Source of the DNA: JALORV01 sp044225415
Lineage (GTDB): Bacteria > Pseudomonadota > Gammaproteobacteria > Burkholderiales > Burkholderiaceae_F
Length of the DNA: 24,910 nt
Direction of reading: 5' to 3'
Assembly (NCBI GenBank): GCA_044225415.1
Contig: JBGAIO010000028.1
Coordinates: 1-24,910 of the forward strand
Shown here: positions 1 through 8,772 of the stretch, piece after piece
How the letters are laid out: every line of letters begins with the position of its first letter
How positions within the stretch are numbered: the first letter of the stretch is position 1
Program-made: the position numbers and the translations under genes
The notes under the pieces: generated by a model
Database searches by the model: none
The model's input: only the letters and a program-made list of their open reading frames with translations
Told to the model about the DNA's origin: nothing

Positions 1-1
1 G

Positions 2-322
2 CACCTGCGCGAGATCATCGAGCCGTCGGCGGTCTTCCGCGAACTGACGCAGCACACGATCCTGCCGGCGCACAACGCGCTGGCCGGCGTGCTGGCGCGT
101 CACTGCGGCGTCGAGCCCGACGCGGACATCCACCAGCTCGCCTTTGCGATCGTCGCGATGGCCAACGACTATTGCATCTCGCGCAGCCTGATGCCGCAGC
201 TCGCGCCGCAGGTGCTGGACCGGCCCGGTGCGCCCGAGCTGATCCTCGAGCGCCTGATCGGTTACAGCGCTGCACTGCTGAAGCACGAGATCGAACGCCG
301 CGCTGCTGGCGCAGCCGCCTGA
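2..322 (+). CDS. TetR-family transcriptional regulator, C-terminal part (5' end outside window)
   Basis: Open from the window edge with no start codon, so the gene begins upstream and its N-terminal helix-turn-helix is not visible. The 106 residues present look like the ligand-binding C-terminal domain of CecR/CerR-type TetR repressors: REIIEPSAVF, then a helix with ILPAHNALAGVLARH, and a later hydrophobic helix containing FAIVAMANDY. It ends only 21 bases before the RND adaptor gene on the same strand. TetR regulators placed first in an RND operon commonly repress that pump and respond to its substrates, so autoregulation of this operon is the likely role. The family call rests on overall pattern, since the diagnostic DNA-binding half is missing. 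Confidence 0.75.
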   Translation, partial: HLREIIEPSAVFRELTQHTILPAHNALAGVLARHCGVEPDADIHQLAFAIVAMANDYCISRSLMPQLAPQVLDRPGAPELILERLIGYSAALLKHEIERRAAGAAA

Positions 323-343
323 CCATCATCGAGACTCACTCCC

Positions 344-1531
344 ATGCCCAGACTGCTGCCTGCCACGCGTAAAGGCCGCCTCGGACTTGCGGTTGCCGCT
401 GTCGTCGTGCTCGGCGCGCTCGCGCTGTTGACGACTCGCGGTGGCTCACCTGAAGCGTCGACCGCGTCAACCAAAGAAGCCGCAAAGAAAGCCGGCGCAC
501 GTGCCGCGCTGACCGTCAGCACCGTCGCGCCCGAGCGCATCGAGTGGCCGACCACGCTGGCGGCCAACGGCAACATCACCGCCTGGCAGGAAGCCATCAT
601 CGGCGCCGAGCTCTCGGGCCTGCGCGTCACCGAAGTGCTGGTCAACGTCGGCGACACGGTCAAGCGCGGCCAGCTGCTGGCGCGACTGGCCGACGATTCG
701 GCGCAGGCCGATGCCGCCCAGGCACGCGCCGCCGTCGTCGAGGCCGAGGCCTCGCTCGCGGAAGCGAAGGCCAATGCCGACCGCACGAAGCAGCTGCAGT
801 CACAGGGCTTCATCAGTCCACAGGCCTCCGTGCAGGTCGTCACCGCCGAGCAGACCGCCGCCGCACGCCTGACCGCGGCGCGCGCACGCGTGCAGGCCGA
901 GGACGTGAAGCTCGCGCACACGAAGATCGTCGCGCCGGACGATGGCGTGATCTCCGCGCGCGGCGCGACCGTCGGTTCGCTGACGCAACCGACACAGGAG
1001 CTGTTCCGGCTGATCCGCGGCGGTCGCCTCGAATGGCGCGCTGAAGTTACCGCGGCCGAACTCGCGAAGCTCTCTCCCGGCCTGACCGCGAACCTGACGA
1101 CGCCCGCGGGCCAGCGCATCAGCGGCAAGGTGCGCGCGGTGGCGCCGGCCGTCGATCCGGCGACGCGCAACGGCATCGTCTACGTCGACATCGCAGCGGG
1201 CAGCGCGGCACGCGCCGGCACTTTCGCGCGCGGCGAGTTCGAACTCGGCAATGCACCGGCGCTGACGCTGCCGCAGAGCGCGGTGCTGCTGCGCGACGGC
1301 TTCGCCTACGTGTTCCGTGTCGGCGCCGACAGCCACGTCGAACAGGTCAAGGTGGACATCGGCCGCCGCATCGGCGACCGCATCGAAGTGAAGAGCGGCA
1401 TCGACGCGACGACGCGCGTGGTCGAGACCGGCGGGGGTTTCCTCGCCGATGGCGACACCGTGCGCGTCGTCGAGCGCGGCGCGCCGGGTCTCGACTCGAG
1501 CCCGGCGCCCGTCAAGGCCGCGGCGAAGTAG
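344..1531 (+). CDS. RND efflux periplasmic adaptor (membrane fusion) subunit, HlyD/AcrA family
   Basis: 395 residues, a normal length for the family. Residues 12-30 form one hydrophobic segment (LGLAVAAVVVLGALALL) that anchors or exports the protein. A lipoyl/biotinyl-like half-domain follows at about 84-115 (ELSGLRVTEVLVNVGDTVKR), then an Ala/Glu-rich alpha-helical hairpin at about 116-180 that would contact an outer-membrane channel. Next comes the returning lipoyl half (KIVAPDDGVISARG) and a beta-barrel and membrane-proximal region. The adaptor bridges the inner-membrane pump to an outer-membrane factor across the periplasm. It lies 17 bases before the pump gene and shares its operon. Substrates cannot be read from the sequence. 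No lipobox Cys is seen, so a membrane-anchored form is more likely than a lipoprotein. Confidence 0.93.
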   Translation: MPRLLPATRKGRLGLAVAAVVVLGALALLTTRGGSPEASTASTKEAAKKAGARAALTVSTVAPERIEWPTTLAANGNITAWQEAIIGAELSGLRVTEVLVNVGDTVKRGQLLARLADDSAQADAAQARAAVVEAEASLAEAKANADRTKQLQSQGFISPQASVQVVTAEQTAAARLTAARARVQAEDVKLAHTKIVAPDDGVISARGATVGSLTQPTQELFRLIRGGRLEWRAEVTAAELAKLSPGLTANLTTPAGQRISGKVRAVAPAVDPATRNGIVYVDIAAGSAARAGTFARGEFELGNAPALTLPQSAVLLRDGFAYVFRVGADSHVEQVKVDIGRRIGDRIEVKSGIDATTRVVETGGGFLADGDTVRVVERGAPGLDSSPAPVKAAAK

Positions 1532-1548
1532 CGCGGAGCCGGCACCCC

Positions 1549-4500
1549 ATGGCCATCAACGTCTCCGCCTGGTCGATCCGCAATCCGATCCCCGCGGTGC
1601 TGCTGTTCGTGATGCTGACGCTGGTCGGCATCATGGGTTTCCGCGCGATGAAGATCCAGCAGTTCCCGGACATCGACCTGCCGATGGTGGTCGTCGTCGC
1701 GTCGCTGCCGGGTGCAGCCCCCGCGCAGATGGAGACCGAGGTCGCGCGCAAGATCGAGAACTCGGTCGCGACGCTGCAAGGCATCAAGCACATCTACTCG
1801 AAGGTGCAGGATGGCGTGGCCACCGTCACGGTCGAGTTCCGCCTCGAGAAGAACACGCAGGAGGCGCTCGACGACGTGCGCGACGCGGTGTCGCGCATCC
1901 GCTCCGACCTGCCGGGCGACCTGAAGGATCCCGTGATCTCGAAGGTGAACCTCGCGGGGTCGCCGATCCTCACCTACACCGTGGCGTCGTCCCGCATGGA
2001 CGACGAGGCGCTGTCGTGGTTCGTCGACAACAACGTCGCCAAGGCGATGCTCAGCGTGCGCGGCGTCGGCGCGGTGGCTCGCGTCGGCGGCGTGGACCGC
2101 GAGATCCGTGTCGAGCTCGATCCCGCCCGCCTGCTGGCGCTGAACGCGACCGCCGCCGACATCTCGCGCCAGCTGCGGCAGGTCCAGCAGGAAGCGTCGG
2201 GCGGCCGCGCCGACATCGGCGGCATCGAGCAGTCGGTGCGCACGATCGGCACGGTGCAGTCCGCGCATGAACTCGCTGCGATGGACATCGTGCTGACCGA
2301 TGGCCGCCGCATCCGCCTCGACCAGGTCGCGACCGTCACCGACACGGTCGCCGAGCAACGCTCCGCGGCCCTGCTGAACGGAAAGCCGGTCGTGGGCTTC
2401 GAGATCACGCGCGCGCGCGGAGCCAGCGAAGTCGAAGTCGCCGAGGGCGTGCATGCCGAGCTCGCGCGGCTGAAGACCGCGCATCCCGACATCCAGATCA
2501 CGGAGGCCTTCAACTTCGTCGATCCGGTCGTGGAGAACTACGAAGGCTCGATGTCGCTGCTGCTCGAAGGCGCGCTGCTGGCCGTGCTGGTGGTGTGGCT
2601 GTTCCTGCGCGACTGGCGCGCCACCCTCGTGTCCGCAGCGGCTCTGCCGCTGTCGATCCTGCCCACCTTCGGCGCGATGTACCTGATGGGTTTCACGGTC
2701 AACGTCGTGACGCTGCTGTCGCTGTCGCTGGTGGTCGGCATCCTGGTCGACGACGCGATCGTCGAGATCGAGAACATCGTGCGCCACATGCGCATGGGCA
2801 AGTCACCGTACCAGGCCGCGATGGAGGCCGCCGACGAGATCGGTCTGGCGGTCATCGCGACCACGTCGACGCTGATCGCGGTGTTCCTGCCGACGGCCTT
2901 CATGGGCGGCGTAGCCGGCAAGTTCTTCGTGCAGTTCGGCTGGACCGCGGCGATCGCGGTGGCCTTTTCGCTGCTGGTGGCGCGCATGCTCACCCCGATG
3001 ATGGCGGCTTACCTGCTGCGGCCTCCGAAGAAGGAACATGGCGAGCCGCGCTGGCTGTCGATCTACATGCGCTGGGTGAACTGGTGCCTGCGGCATCGCA
3101 TCGCGACGCAGGTGGGCGCGGCGATCTTCTTCTTCGGCTCCTTCGCACTGGTGCCGCTGCTGCCGACAGGCTTCATTCCGCCCGACGACCTGTCGCAGAC
3201 GCAGGTGTATCTGACCTTGCCGCCGGGCAGCACTTTTCAACAGACTTTCAAGACGGCAGAGCAGGCGCGAGCGATTGTCGAAAGGAACTCGAACGTCAAG
3301 CTGGTGTACACCGCGATCGGCGGCGGCGCTTCGGGTTCTGATCCGTTCGCGCCGCGCGGTGCATCCGAGGTGCGCAAGGCGACGCTGACCATCAACCTCA
3401 CGCCGCGCAGCGAACGGCGCGGCACGTCGAAGCAGGATATCGAACGCGAGCTGCGCGAAGCGCTGGCGGTGATTCCCGGCACGCGCATCCTGGTGTCCTT
3501 CGGCGGATCGGCCGAGAAGTACGTGCTGGTGCTGGCCGGTGAAAATGGCCAGGCGCTGGCCGACCACGCCCGCCAGGTCGAGCGCGAGCTGCGCACCATT
3601 CCAGGCATCGGCAGCGTGACCACCACCGCGAGCCTGGTGCGGCCCGAACTCGTGGTGCGCCCGGACTTCGCGCGCGCCGCCGACCTCGGCGTCACCTCGG
3701 CCGCGATTGCCGACACGCTGCGCATCGCGACGGCCGGCGACTACGACCAGGGCCTGGCCAAGCTCAACCTGTCGCAGCGGCAGGTACCGATCGTGGTGAA
3801 GTTCCCGCCCGGCGCCCGGCAGGACCTGAGCCTGATCGAACGGCTGTCGGTGCCGGGCAAGAACGGCGCCGTGATGCTGGGCAACGTCGCGCAGGTGGCG
3901 ATCGCGAGCGGCCCCGCCGAGATCGACCGCTACGACCGGCTGCGCAACATCAACTTCGAGATCGAACTCAACGGCCAGCCGCTCGGCGAAGTGGAACGCA
4001 TCGCAAGGGAACTGCCCAGCCTCGCGAACCTGCCGCCGGGCGTGACGCAGACCGCGGTGGGCGATGCCGAGGCGATGAACGAGCTGTTCTCCTCCTTCGG
4101 CCTGGCGATGGCCACCGGCGTGCTGTGCATCTACATCGTGCTGGTGCTGCTGTTCAAGGACTTCGTGCAGCCGATGACGATCCTCGCCGCACTGGTGCTG
4201 TCGATCCCCGGCGCGTTCCTCGCGCTGTTCGTCACGCACACCGCGCTGTCGATGCCGTCGATGATCGGCCTGATCATGCTGATGGGCATCGCCACCAAGA
4301 ACTCGATCCTGCTGATCGACTACGTGATCATGGCGCGGCGCGACCACGGCATGACGCGCATGGAAGCGATCCTCGATGCGTGCCGCAAGCGCGCGCGGCC
4401 GATCATCATGACGACCGTCGCGATGGGCGCGGGCATGCTGCCGGTGGCGATCGGCCTGGGCACCGATCCCAGCTTCCGCGCGCCGATGGCGATCGTCGTC

Positions 4501-4668
4501 ATCGGCGGGCTGATCACGTCGACCTTCCTGAGCCTGCTGGTGGTGCCGGTGGTGTTCACCTTCGTCGACGACCTGGTCACCTGGCTGCGCGGCCACATGC
4601 CGCATCGCGCACATCACACCTCCGCGGCGGGGGAGCCCGCCGCTCCCTCCACGACAGGCGCCGAATGA
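1549..4668 (+). CDS. RND efflux inner-membrane transporter (AcrB/MdtB-like, HAE family)
   Basis: 1039 residues, the usual size for hydrophobe/amphiphile RND pumps. The N-terminus (WSIRNPIPAVLLFVMLTLVG) is the first transmembrane helix. The proton-relay residues are present: adjacent Asp401-Asp402 in TM4 (ILVDDAIVEIENI) and Lys917 in TM10 (GIATKNSILLIDY), matching AcrB Asp407, Asp408 and Lys940. The repeated twelve-helix layout with two large periplasmic loops is intact, and no disruption is seen. It exports compounds in exchange for protons together with the preceding adaptor. No outer-membrane factor gene lies in the window, so a channel encoded elsewhere (TolC/OprM type) would be needed. 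The stop overlaps the start of the following hydrolase as ATGA, which implies translational coupling. Confidence 0.96.
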   Translation: MAINVSAWSIRNPIPAVLLFVMLTLVGIMGFRAMKIQQFPDIDLPMVVVVASLPGAAPAQMETEVARKIENSVATLQGIKHIYSKVQDGVATVTVEFRLEKNTQEALDDVRDAVSRIRSDLPGDLKDPVISKVNLAGSPILTYTVASSRMDDEALSWFVDNNVAKAMLSVRGVGAVARVGGVDREIRVELDPARLLALNATAADISRQLRQVQQEASGGRADIGGIEQSVRTIGTVQSAHELAAMDIVLTDGRRIRLDQVATVTDTVAEQRSAALLNGKPVVGFEITRARGASEVEVAEGVHAELARLKTAHPDIQITEAFNFVDPVVENYEGSMSLLLEGALLAVLVVWLFLRDWRATLVSAAALPLSILPTFGAMYLMGFTVNVVTLLSLSLVVGILVDDAIVEIENIVRHMRMGKSPYQAAMEAADEIGLAVIATTSTLIAVFLPTAFMGGVAGKFFVQFGWTAAIAVAFSLLVARMLTPMMAAYLLRPPKKEHGEPRWLSIYMRWVNWCLRHRIATQVGAAIFFFGSFALVPLLPTGFIPPDDLSQTQVYLTLPPGSTFQQTFKTAEQARAIVERNSNVKLVYTAIGGGASGSDPFAPRGASEVRKATLTINLTPRSERRGTSKQDIERELREALAVIPGTRILVSFGGSAEKYVLVLAGENGQALADHARQVERELRTIPGIGSVTTTASLVRPELVVRPDFARAADLGVTSAAIADTLRIATAGDYDQGLAKLNLSQRQVPIVVKFPPGARQDLSLIERLSVPGKNGAVMLGNVAQVAIASGPAEIDRYDRLRNINFEIELNGQPLGEVERIARELPSLANLPPGVTQTAVGDAEAMNELFSSFGLAMATGVLCIYIVLVLLFKDFVQPMTILAALVLSIPGAFLALFVTHTALSMPSMIGLIMLMGIATKNSILLIDYVIMARRDHGMTRMEAILDACRKRARPIIMTTVAMGAGMLPVAIGLGTDPSFRAPMAIVVIGGLITSTFLSLLVVPVVFTFVDDLVTWLRGHMPHRAHHTSAAGEPAAPSTTGAE

Positions 4669-5717
4669 ACGAGAACATCAACGACACCCTGCCGGCGAGT
4701 GTCGGCACAGCACGTGGGCGCGTGTCCCGCCGCACGGCGCTGCGCGCCTGCGCCGGCGCCGCGCTCGGGCTGCTGCTCGCCGGACAGCCCGTGCGTGCCA
4801 TCGCGCAGGCGGTGTCCGATGCCGCCGGCGCGCGCGCAAGCTATCGCACGCTCGAATTCGAATGGACCGATGCCGCGCGCCAGCGCGAAGTGCCGGTGCG
4901 GCTGTATCTGCCGACGTCGGCCTCGGCGGATGCGCCGGTGCCGCTGGTCGTGTTCTCGCACGGCATCGGCGGTTCGCGTCGCGGCTACAGCTATCTCGGC
5001 CAGCACTTCGCCGCCAACGGCATCGCCAGCCTGCATGTGCAGCACGTGGGCAGCGACCGCGCACTGTGGACCGGCAATGTCTTCGGCATGCTCGGCCGGT
5101 TGCTGGCCGCCGCGCAGGAAGGCGAAGCGATCCATCGCGTGCGCGACCTGAGCTTCGCGCTGGACCAGTTGCTGGCCGGCGAAGCCGGCACGCGCATCGA
5201 TGCAAAGCGACTGGTCGTTGCGGGCCACTCCTACGGCGCGAACACCGCAATGCTCGCCGCCGGCGCGCGCGTCGAGCGCAACGGCCAGGTACTGGACCTG
5301 CGTGAGCCGCGCTTCACCGCGGCAATCCTGATCTCGGCGCCGCCGTTCTACGGCGAGTCGGACACCGCGCAGATCCTGCGGTACGTGACCATCCCGACGC
5401 TGCACATCACTGCCACCGACGATGAGATCCGCATCCCCGGCTACTACTCGGGCGCAGCCGACCGCATCGCGGTGTTCGAGGCGATGGGCAGCCGCGACAA
5501 GACGCTGGCCGTGTTCAGCGGCGGATCGCACAGCGTGTTCACGGATCGCATGGCGCCGGGCGGCTTCGAGCTGAACCAGCGCGTGAAGGCCGCGACGCGC
5601 GAACTGTCGCTTGCCTTCCGGATGCCGCTGTTCGGCGGCGGCGCCGAACCGCTGGACAAATGGAACCAGCGCTACGGCGAGATCGTCACGCGGCTGGTGA
5701 CGGCGCCGCTGCATTGA
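4665..5717 (+). CDS. Tat-exported alpha/beta hydrolase (dienelactone-hydrolase/chlorophyllase-like)
   Basis: 350 residues from the ATG that overlaps the pump stop codon. The frame stays open upstream inside the pump gene, but that part is non-coding. The N-terminus carries a twin-arginine signal (SRRTALRACAGAALGLLLAG) with a likely cleavage near AIAQA, so the enzyme should act in the periplasm. An alpha/beta-hydrolase fold is evident: strand VPLVVFSHGIGG with the oxyanion region, nucleophile elbow GHSYGA with Ser189, acid candidate Asp252 (TATDDE), and His289 in GGSHSVF. The exact reaction is unknown; an ester or related bond is expected. Its place as third gene of an RND operon suggests it modifies an exported or incoming compound, which is inference only. 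A dissimilar, catalytically altered relative lies convergently downstream. Confidence 0.85.
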   Translation: MNENINDTLPASVGTARGRVSRRTALRACAGAALGLLLAGQPVRAIAQAVSDAAGARASYRTLEFEWTDAARQREVPVRLYLPTSASADAPVPLVVFSHGIGGSRRGYSYLGQHFAANGIASLHVQHVGSDRALWTGNVFGMLGRLLAAAQEGEAIHRVRDLSFALDQLLAGEAGTRIDAKRLVVAGHSYGANTAMLAAGARVERNGQVLDLREPRFTAAILISAPPFYGESDTAQILRYVTIPTLHITATDDEIRIPGYYSGAADRIAVFEAMGSRDKTLAVFSGGSHSVFTDRMAPGGFELNQRVKAATRELSLAFRMPLFGGGAEPLDKWNQRYGEIVTRLVTAPLH

Positions 5718-5732
5718 GCGGCGGCGGCCGCT
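5717..5732. terminator. Possible weak convergent hairpin between the two hydrolase genes
   Basis: The 33-base gap between the convergent hydrolase genes begins with a six-base-pair GC stem, AGCGGC and GCCGCT around a GGCG loop. There is no T-tract on either strand, so this is not a classic intrinsic terminator. It could slow polymerase or do nothing. Confidence 0.2.
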
Positions 5733-5750
5733 GACTCGCGGTCGCGCGGC

Positions 5751-7079
5751 TCAGCGCGTGGCCGCCGTGCCGGTGGGCGCGCGCACGCTCCATTGCACCG
5801 GCCCGGGATGCGGCCCGACCAGCCAGTCGCGCGCGTCAGCGCTGCGCAGCAGCTCCGCTTCGAAGAACGCGACCGCCGAGAAGTTCAGCGCGATGCGCGA
5901 CGCTTCGAGATCGCGCGACGCCGCGCCGCCGGTGCGCGGCTCTGACGGCGAACCGCCCATGCCGCCCGGACCACCCGTTCCACTGGGGCCGCCCATGCCA
6001 CCGCCGGAACCACCACCGCTGCCACCGCCGGGACCGCCGCTGCCGGGTCCACGCCCGCGCCCACCACCACCGCCACCGCCGCCGGGTCCACCACCACCCA
6101 TGTCGCCGCGGGGCATCTGGCGCGCCTGTTCACCGTCGCCGGAGTTGGGCGGCCGCGCACTGCCGAGCAGGTCCGACAGCGACACCGGCAGCCGCATTTC
6201 GACCACGGTCGCATTGACGAGCTGTTCCACCATCGCGTGGCGCTGCTGCGACGGCATGCCGAGGCCATAGGACTCGACTTCACTGCCGCCGTACGCGACC
6301 AGCAGCGGCACGCGCACCGCTGCGTAGCGCTGATGCAGCGACGGCCCTTCGAAACCGACATAAGGACCGAGCAGCGCGACTGCGCGAATGCGCGCGTCGG
6401 GCGCCGCCGGCGCCGTGGTCATCTGCTCGCCGGCCAGCCACTGCGCCGTCTGCGCGCCCAGGCCGATGCCCGCGATGCCGACGCGCTGCAGGGCTGCGCG
6501 CGGCAGCCACGGCGGCGGATTGCGCTGCAGTTCGTCGAGCACGAAGCGCACGTCGTCGACGCGCAGGCGGGCCTGCGCCGGCGAATACTGGCGACGCGCG
6601 GCCTCGGAGAAATCGGCGTTGCGCGCCTCCGACGTCTGCCACACCGCCGTGTCGTTACCCGGGTGGCCGATGGTCAGCACCGCGAAGCCCGCCTCGTTCA
6701 GGCCTGCGACCAGCGTCGCCGGCGACTGATCGCCCTGCGCGAGCGCGGGCAGCACGATGATCAGGCCGTACACGTCGGACGCCGGCGGGGCCGACCAGCG
6801 CGCGTTGATGACGCGATCACGCGGCACGTCGCTCCAGTAAAGCGTGCCCGACTGCGCCGCCGGCGCTACCGCATCGCGCCACGGCACCGGCGGCAGGCGC
6901 ATCGCGCGAGGCGCAGCGCCCGCACCCTGCGCACCGGTCGGCGGCTCGCGCAGATCCGGGCCGCCCTGCGGGCCACCCTCCGGCCCGCCCCGGCGCGGCG
7001 GACCGCCCGCGCAGGCCGCCAGCAGCACGCTCGCCGCGATCGCGGCGAGCACGGTTCTACGTTCGAAGGTCATGGCCAT
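5751..7079 (-). CDS. Alpha/beta-hydrolase-like lipoprotein with Gly-rich insert and no nucleophilic Ser
   Basis: 442 residues from the ATG at 7079; a second in-frame ATG at 7073 is equally plausible. Further upstream the frame runs antisense to glcD and is not expected to be coding. The N-terminus is a lipoprotein signal (RRTVLAAIAASVLLAAC, Cys23). The fold resembles alpha/beta hydrolases (strand DVYGLIIVLPAL, TIGHPGND), but the elbow reads AGIGLGAQTA where the neighbouring hydrolase has AGHSYGANTA. Gly206 replaces the Ser, so classical serine-hydrolase chemistry looks impossible at that site. Residues of about 323-381 are a low-complexity Gly/Pro/Met/Ser stretch. It converges on the Tat hydrolase with a 33-base gap. 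It may be a binding or structural protein derived from a hydrolase; the function is unknown. Confidence 0.75.
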   Translation of the reverse strand: MAMTFERRTVLAAIAASVLLAACAGGPPRRGGPEGGPQGGPDLREPPTGAQGAGAAPRAMRLPPVPWRDAVAPAAQSGTLYWSDVPRDRVINARWSAPPASDVYGLIIVLPALAQGDQSPATLVAGLNEAGFAVLTIGHPGNDTAVWQTSEARNADFSEAARRQYSPAQARLRVDDVRFVLDELQRNPPPWLPRAALQRVGIAGIGLGAQTAQWLAGEQMTTAPAAPDARIRAVALLGPYVGFEGPSLHQRYAAVRVPLLVAYGGSEVESYGLGMPSQQRHAMVEQLVNATVVEMRLPVSLSDLLGSARPPNSGDGEQARQMPRGDMGGGGPGGGGGGGGRGRGPGSGGPGGGSGGGSGGGMGGPSGTGGPGGMGGSPSEPRTGGAASRDLEASRIALNFSAVAFFEAELLRSADARDWLVGPHPGPVQWSVRAPTGTAATR

Positions 7080-7203
7080 CGTCGATGCGGGAAAAAGCGC
7101 AGCATGACACCAGCCGCAGGTTGCGCGCTCGTTGCCGGACCGTTGCCGTGAGCGGAGCGGCGCGGCCGTGCGCCCGATGGGCGTGCGTGCTACCTTCGAT
7201 GCG

Positions 7204-8772
7204 ATGAACGCCCCCCTCGCGAACGGTGCGCCTGCGGGTTCGTCTGCGGCGCTGGCGCCGCCGCCGACGATGCTTGCCGAGCGCATTCCGCTGCCCGGGG
7301 CAGGCCCGGTGGACGTCGCACGCCAGCGCGCCGTGGTGGCGAAGCTGCGCGATGCCCTGCCTGCGCACTGCGTGCTCTGGCGCGAGGAGGACACGCGTCC
7401 CTACGAATGCGACGGACTGACGCTGTACCGGCAGCTGCCGATGGTGGTCGTCCTGCCGGAGACCGAGGCGCAGATCGTCTCGGTGCTGCGCGCATGTCGC
7501 GAACTCGGCGTGCCGGTGGTGCCGCGCGGCGCGGGCACGGGTCTGTCGGGCGGCGCGCTGCCGCACGGCCAGGGCGTGCTGCTGTCGCTCGCGAAGTTCA
7601 ACCGCATCGTCGCGATCGATCCGCTGGCGCGCACGGCCACCGTGCAGCCGGGCGTGCGCAACGCCGCGATCTCGGAAGCGGTGGCGCATCTCGGCCTGTA
7701 CTACGCGCCCGATCCGTCGAGCCAGATCGCCTGCACCATCGGCGGCAACATCGCGGAGAACTCCGGCGGCGTGCACTGCCTGAAGTACGGGCTGACGCTG
7801 CATAACGTGCTGCGCGTGCGCGGCCTGACCATCGACGGCGACGCCGTGGAGATCGGTTCGCTCGCGCCCGACGCGCCCGGCTACGACCTGCTGCCGCTGG
7901 TGATCGGCTCCGAGGGCCTGCTGCTGGTCGTCACCGAAGCGACGCTGAAACTCGTGCCGAAGCCGCAGAAGCAGCAGGTGGTGATGGCATCGTTCGACGA
8001 TGTCGAAAAGGGCGGCGACGCGGTGGCCGCGGTCATCGCGGCCGGCCTCATCCCGGCGGGCATGGAGATGATGGACCGGCCGGCCACCGCCGCGGTGGAG
8101 CCGTTCGTCAAGGCGGGCTACGACCTCGAGGCCGCGACCATCCTGCTGGTCGAATCCGATGGCACGCCCGAGGAAGTCGCCGACGAGATCGCGCACATCG
8201 AACGCATCCTGCAGGCGAGCGGTTCGACGCGCTGCACGGTGTCGCAAACCGAAGCGGAGCGGCTGCGCTTCTGGGCGGGCCGCAAGGCGGCCTTCCCGGC
8301 GGTGGGCCGCATCACGCCCGACTACTACTGCATGGACGGCACGATCCCGCGCAAGCGGCTCGGCGAAGTGCTGAAGGCGATCGTCGCGATGGAAGCGAAA
8401 TACGGCCTGCGCTGCGCGAACGTCTTCCACGCCGGCGACGGCAACCTGCATCCGCTGATCATGTTCGACGCCAACGATCCGTCGTCCATTGCACGCGCGG
8501 AGGAATTCGGCTTCGAGATCCTGGAACTGTGCATCGCCGTCGGCGGCACGGTCACCGGCGAGCATGGCGTGGGCGTCGAGAAGATCCATCAGCTCTGCCT
8601 GCAGTTCGACACGGCCACCCGCGAGGCCTTCCATGCGATCAAGCGCGCGTTCGATCCGCCGCAGCTGCTGAATCCCGGCAAGGCGGTGCCGACGCTGCAT
8701 CGCTGCGCCGAGTACGGGAAGATGCACGTGCACGGCGGCGCGCTGAAGTTTCCGGAACTGCCGCGCTTCTGA
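7204..8772 (+). CDS. glcD: Glycolate oxidase/dehydrogenase FAD subunit GlcD
   Basis: 522 residues from the ATG at 7204; the frame is open to 7132, but the extra residues are not family-like. FAD-linked oxidase (PCMH/VAO fold) signatures are clear: PRGAGTGLSGGALP, CTIGGNIAENSGGVHCLKYG and VIGSEGLLLVVTEATLKL. The C-terminal domain has VFHAGDGNLHPLI and GEHGVGVEK, typical of GlcD. With GlcE and GlcF it oxidises glycolate to glyoxylate at the cytoplasmic face of the membrane, passing electrons to quinone. Related FAD subunits act on D-lactate or other 2-hydroxyacids, so substrate choice is not certain, although the D-E-F order strongly favours glycolate. Its stop overlaps the glcE start by one base (TGATG). 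Confidence 0.93.
   Translation: MNAPLANGAPAGSSAALAPPPTMLAERIPLPGAGPVDVARQRAVVAKLRDALPAHCVLWREEDTRPYECDGLTLYRQLPMVVVLPETEAQIVSVLRACRELGVPVVPRGAGTGLSGGALPHGQGVLLSLAKFNRIVAIDPLARTATVQPGVRNAAISEAVAHLGLYYAPDPSSQIACTIGGNIAENSGGVHCLKYGLTLHNVLRVRGLTIDGDAVEIGSLAPDAPGYDLLPLVIGSEGLLLVVTEATLKLVPKPQKQQVVMASFDDVEKGGDAVAAVIAAGLIPAGMEMMDRPATAAVEPFVKAGYDLEAATILLVESDGTPEEVADEIAHIERILQASGSTRCTVSQTEAERLRFWAGRKAAFPAVGRITPDYYCMDGTIPRKRLGEVLKAIVAMEAKYGLRCANVFHAGDGNLHPLIMFDANDPSSIARAEEFGFEILELCIAVGGTVTGEHGVGVEKIHQLCLQFDTATREAFHAIKRAFDPPQLLNPGKAVPTLHRCAEYGKMHVHGGALKFPELPRF

Noticed and set aside
2803..4617. 604-codon open frame on the minus strand opposite the RND pump
   Set aside because: The composition is dominated by Arg, His, Asp and Gln, mirroring the codons of the pump; no domain is recognisable.
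5758..6270. Proline-rich open frame on the plus strand
   Set aside because: It is the complement of the Gly-rich insert of the minus-strand lipoprotein, which has a signal peptide and a continuing fold; the plus frame has neither.
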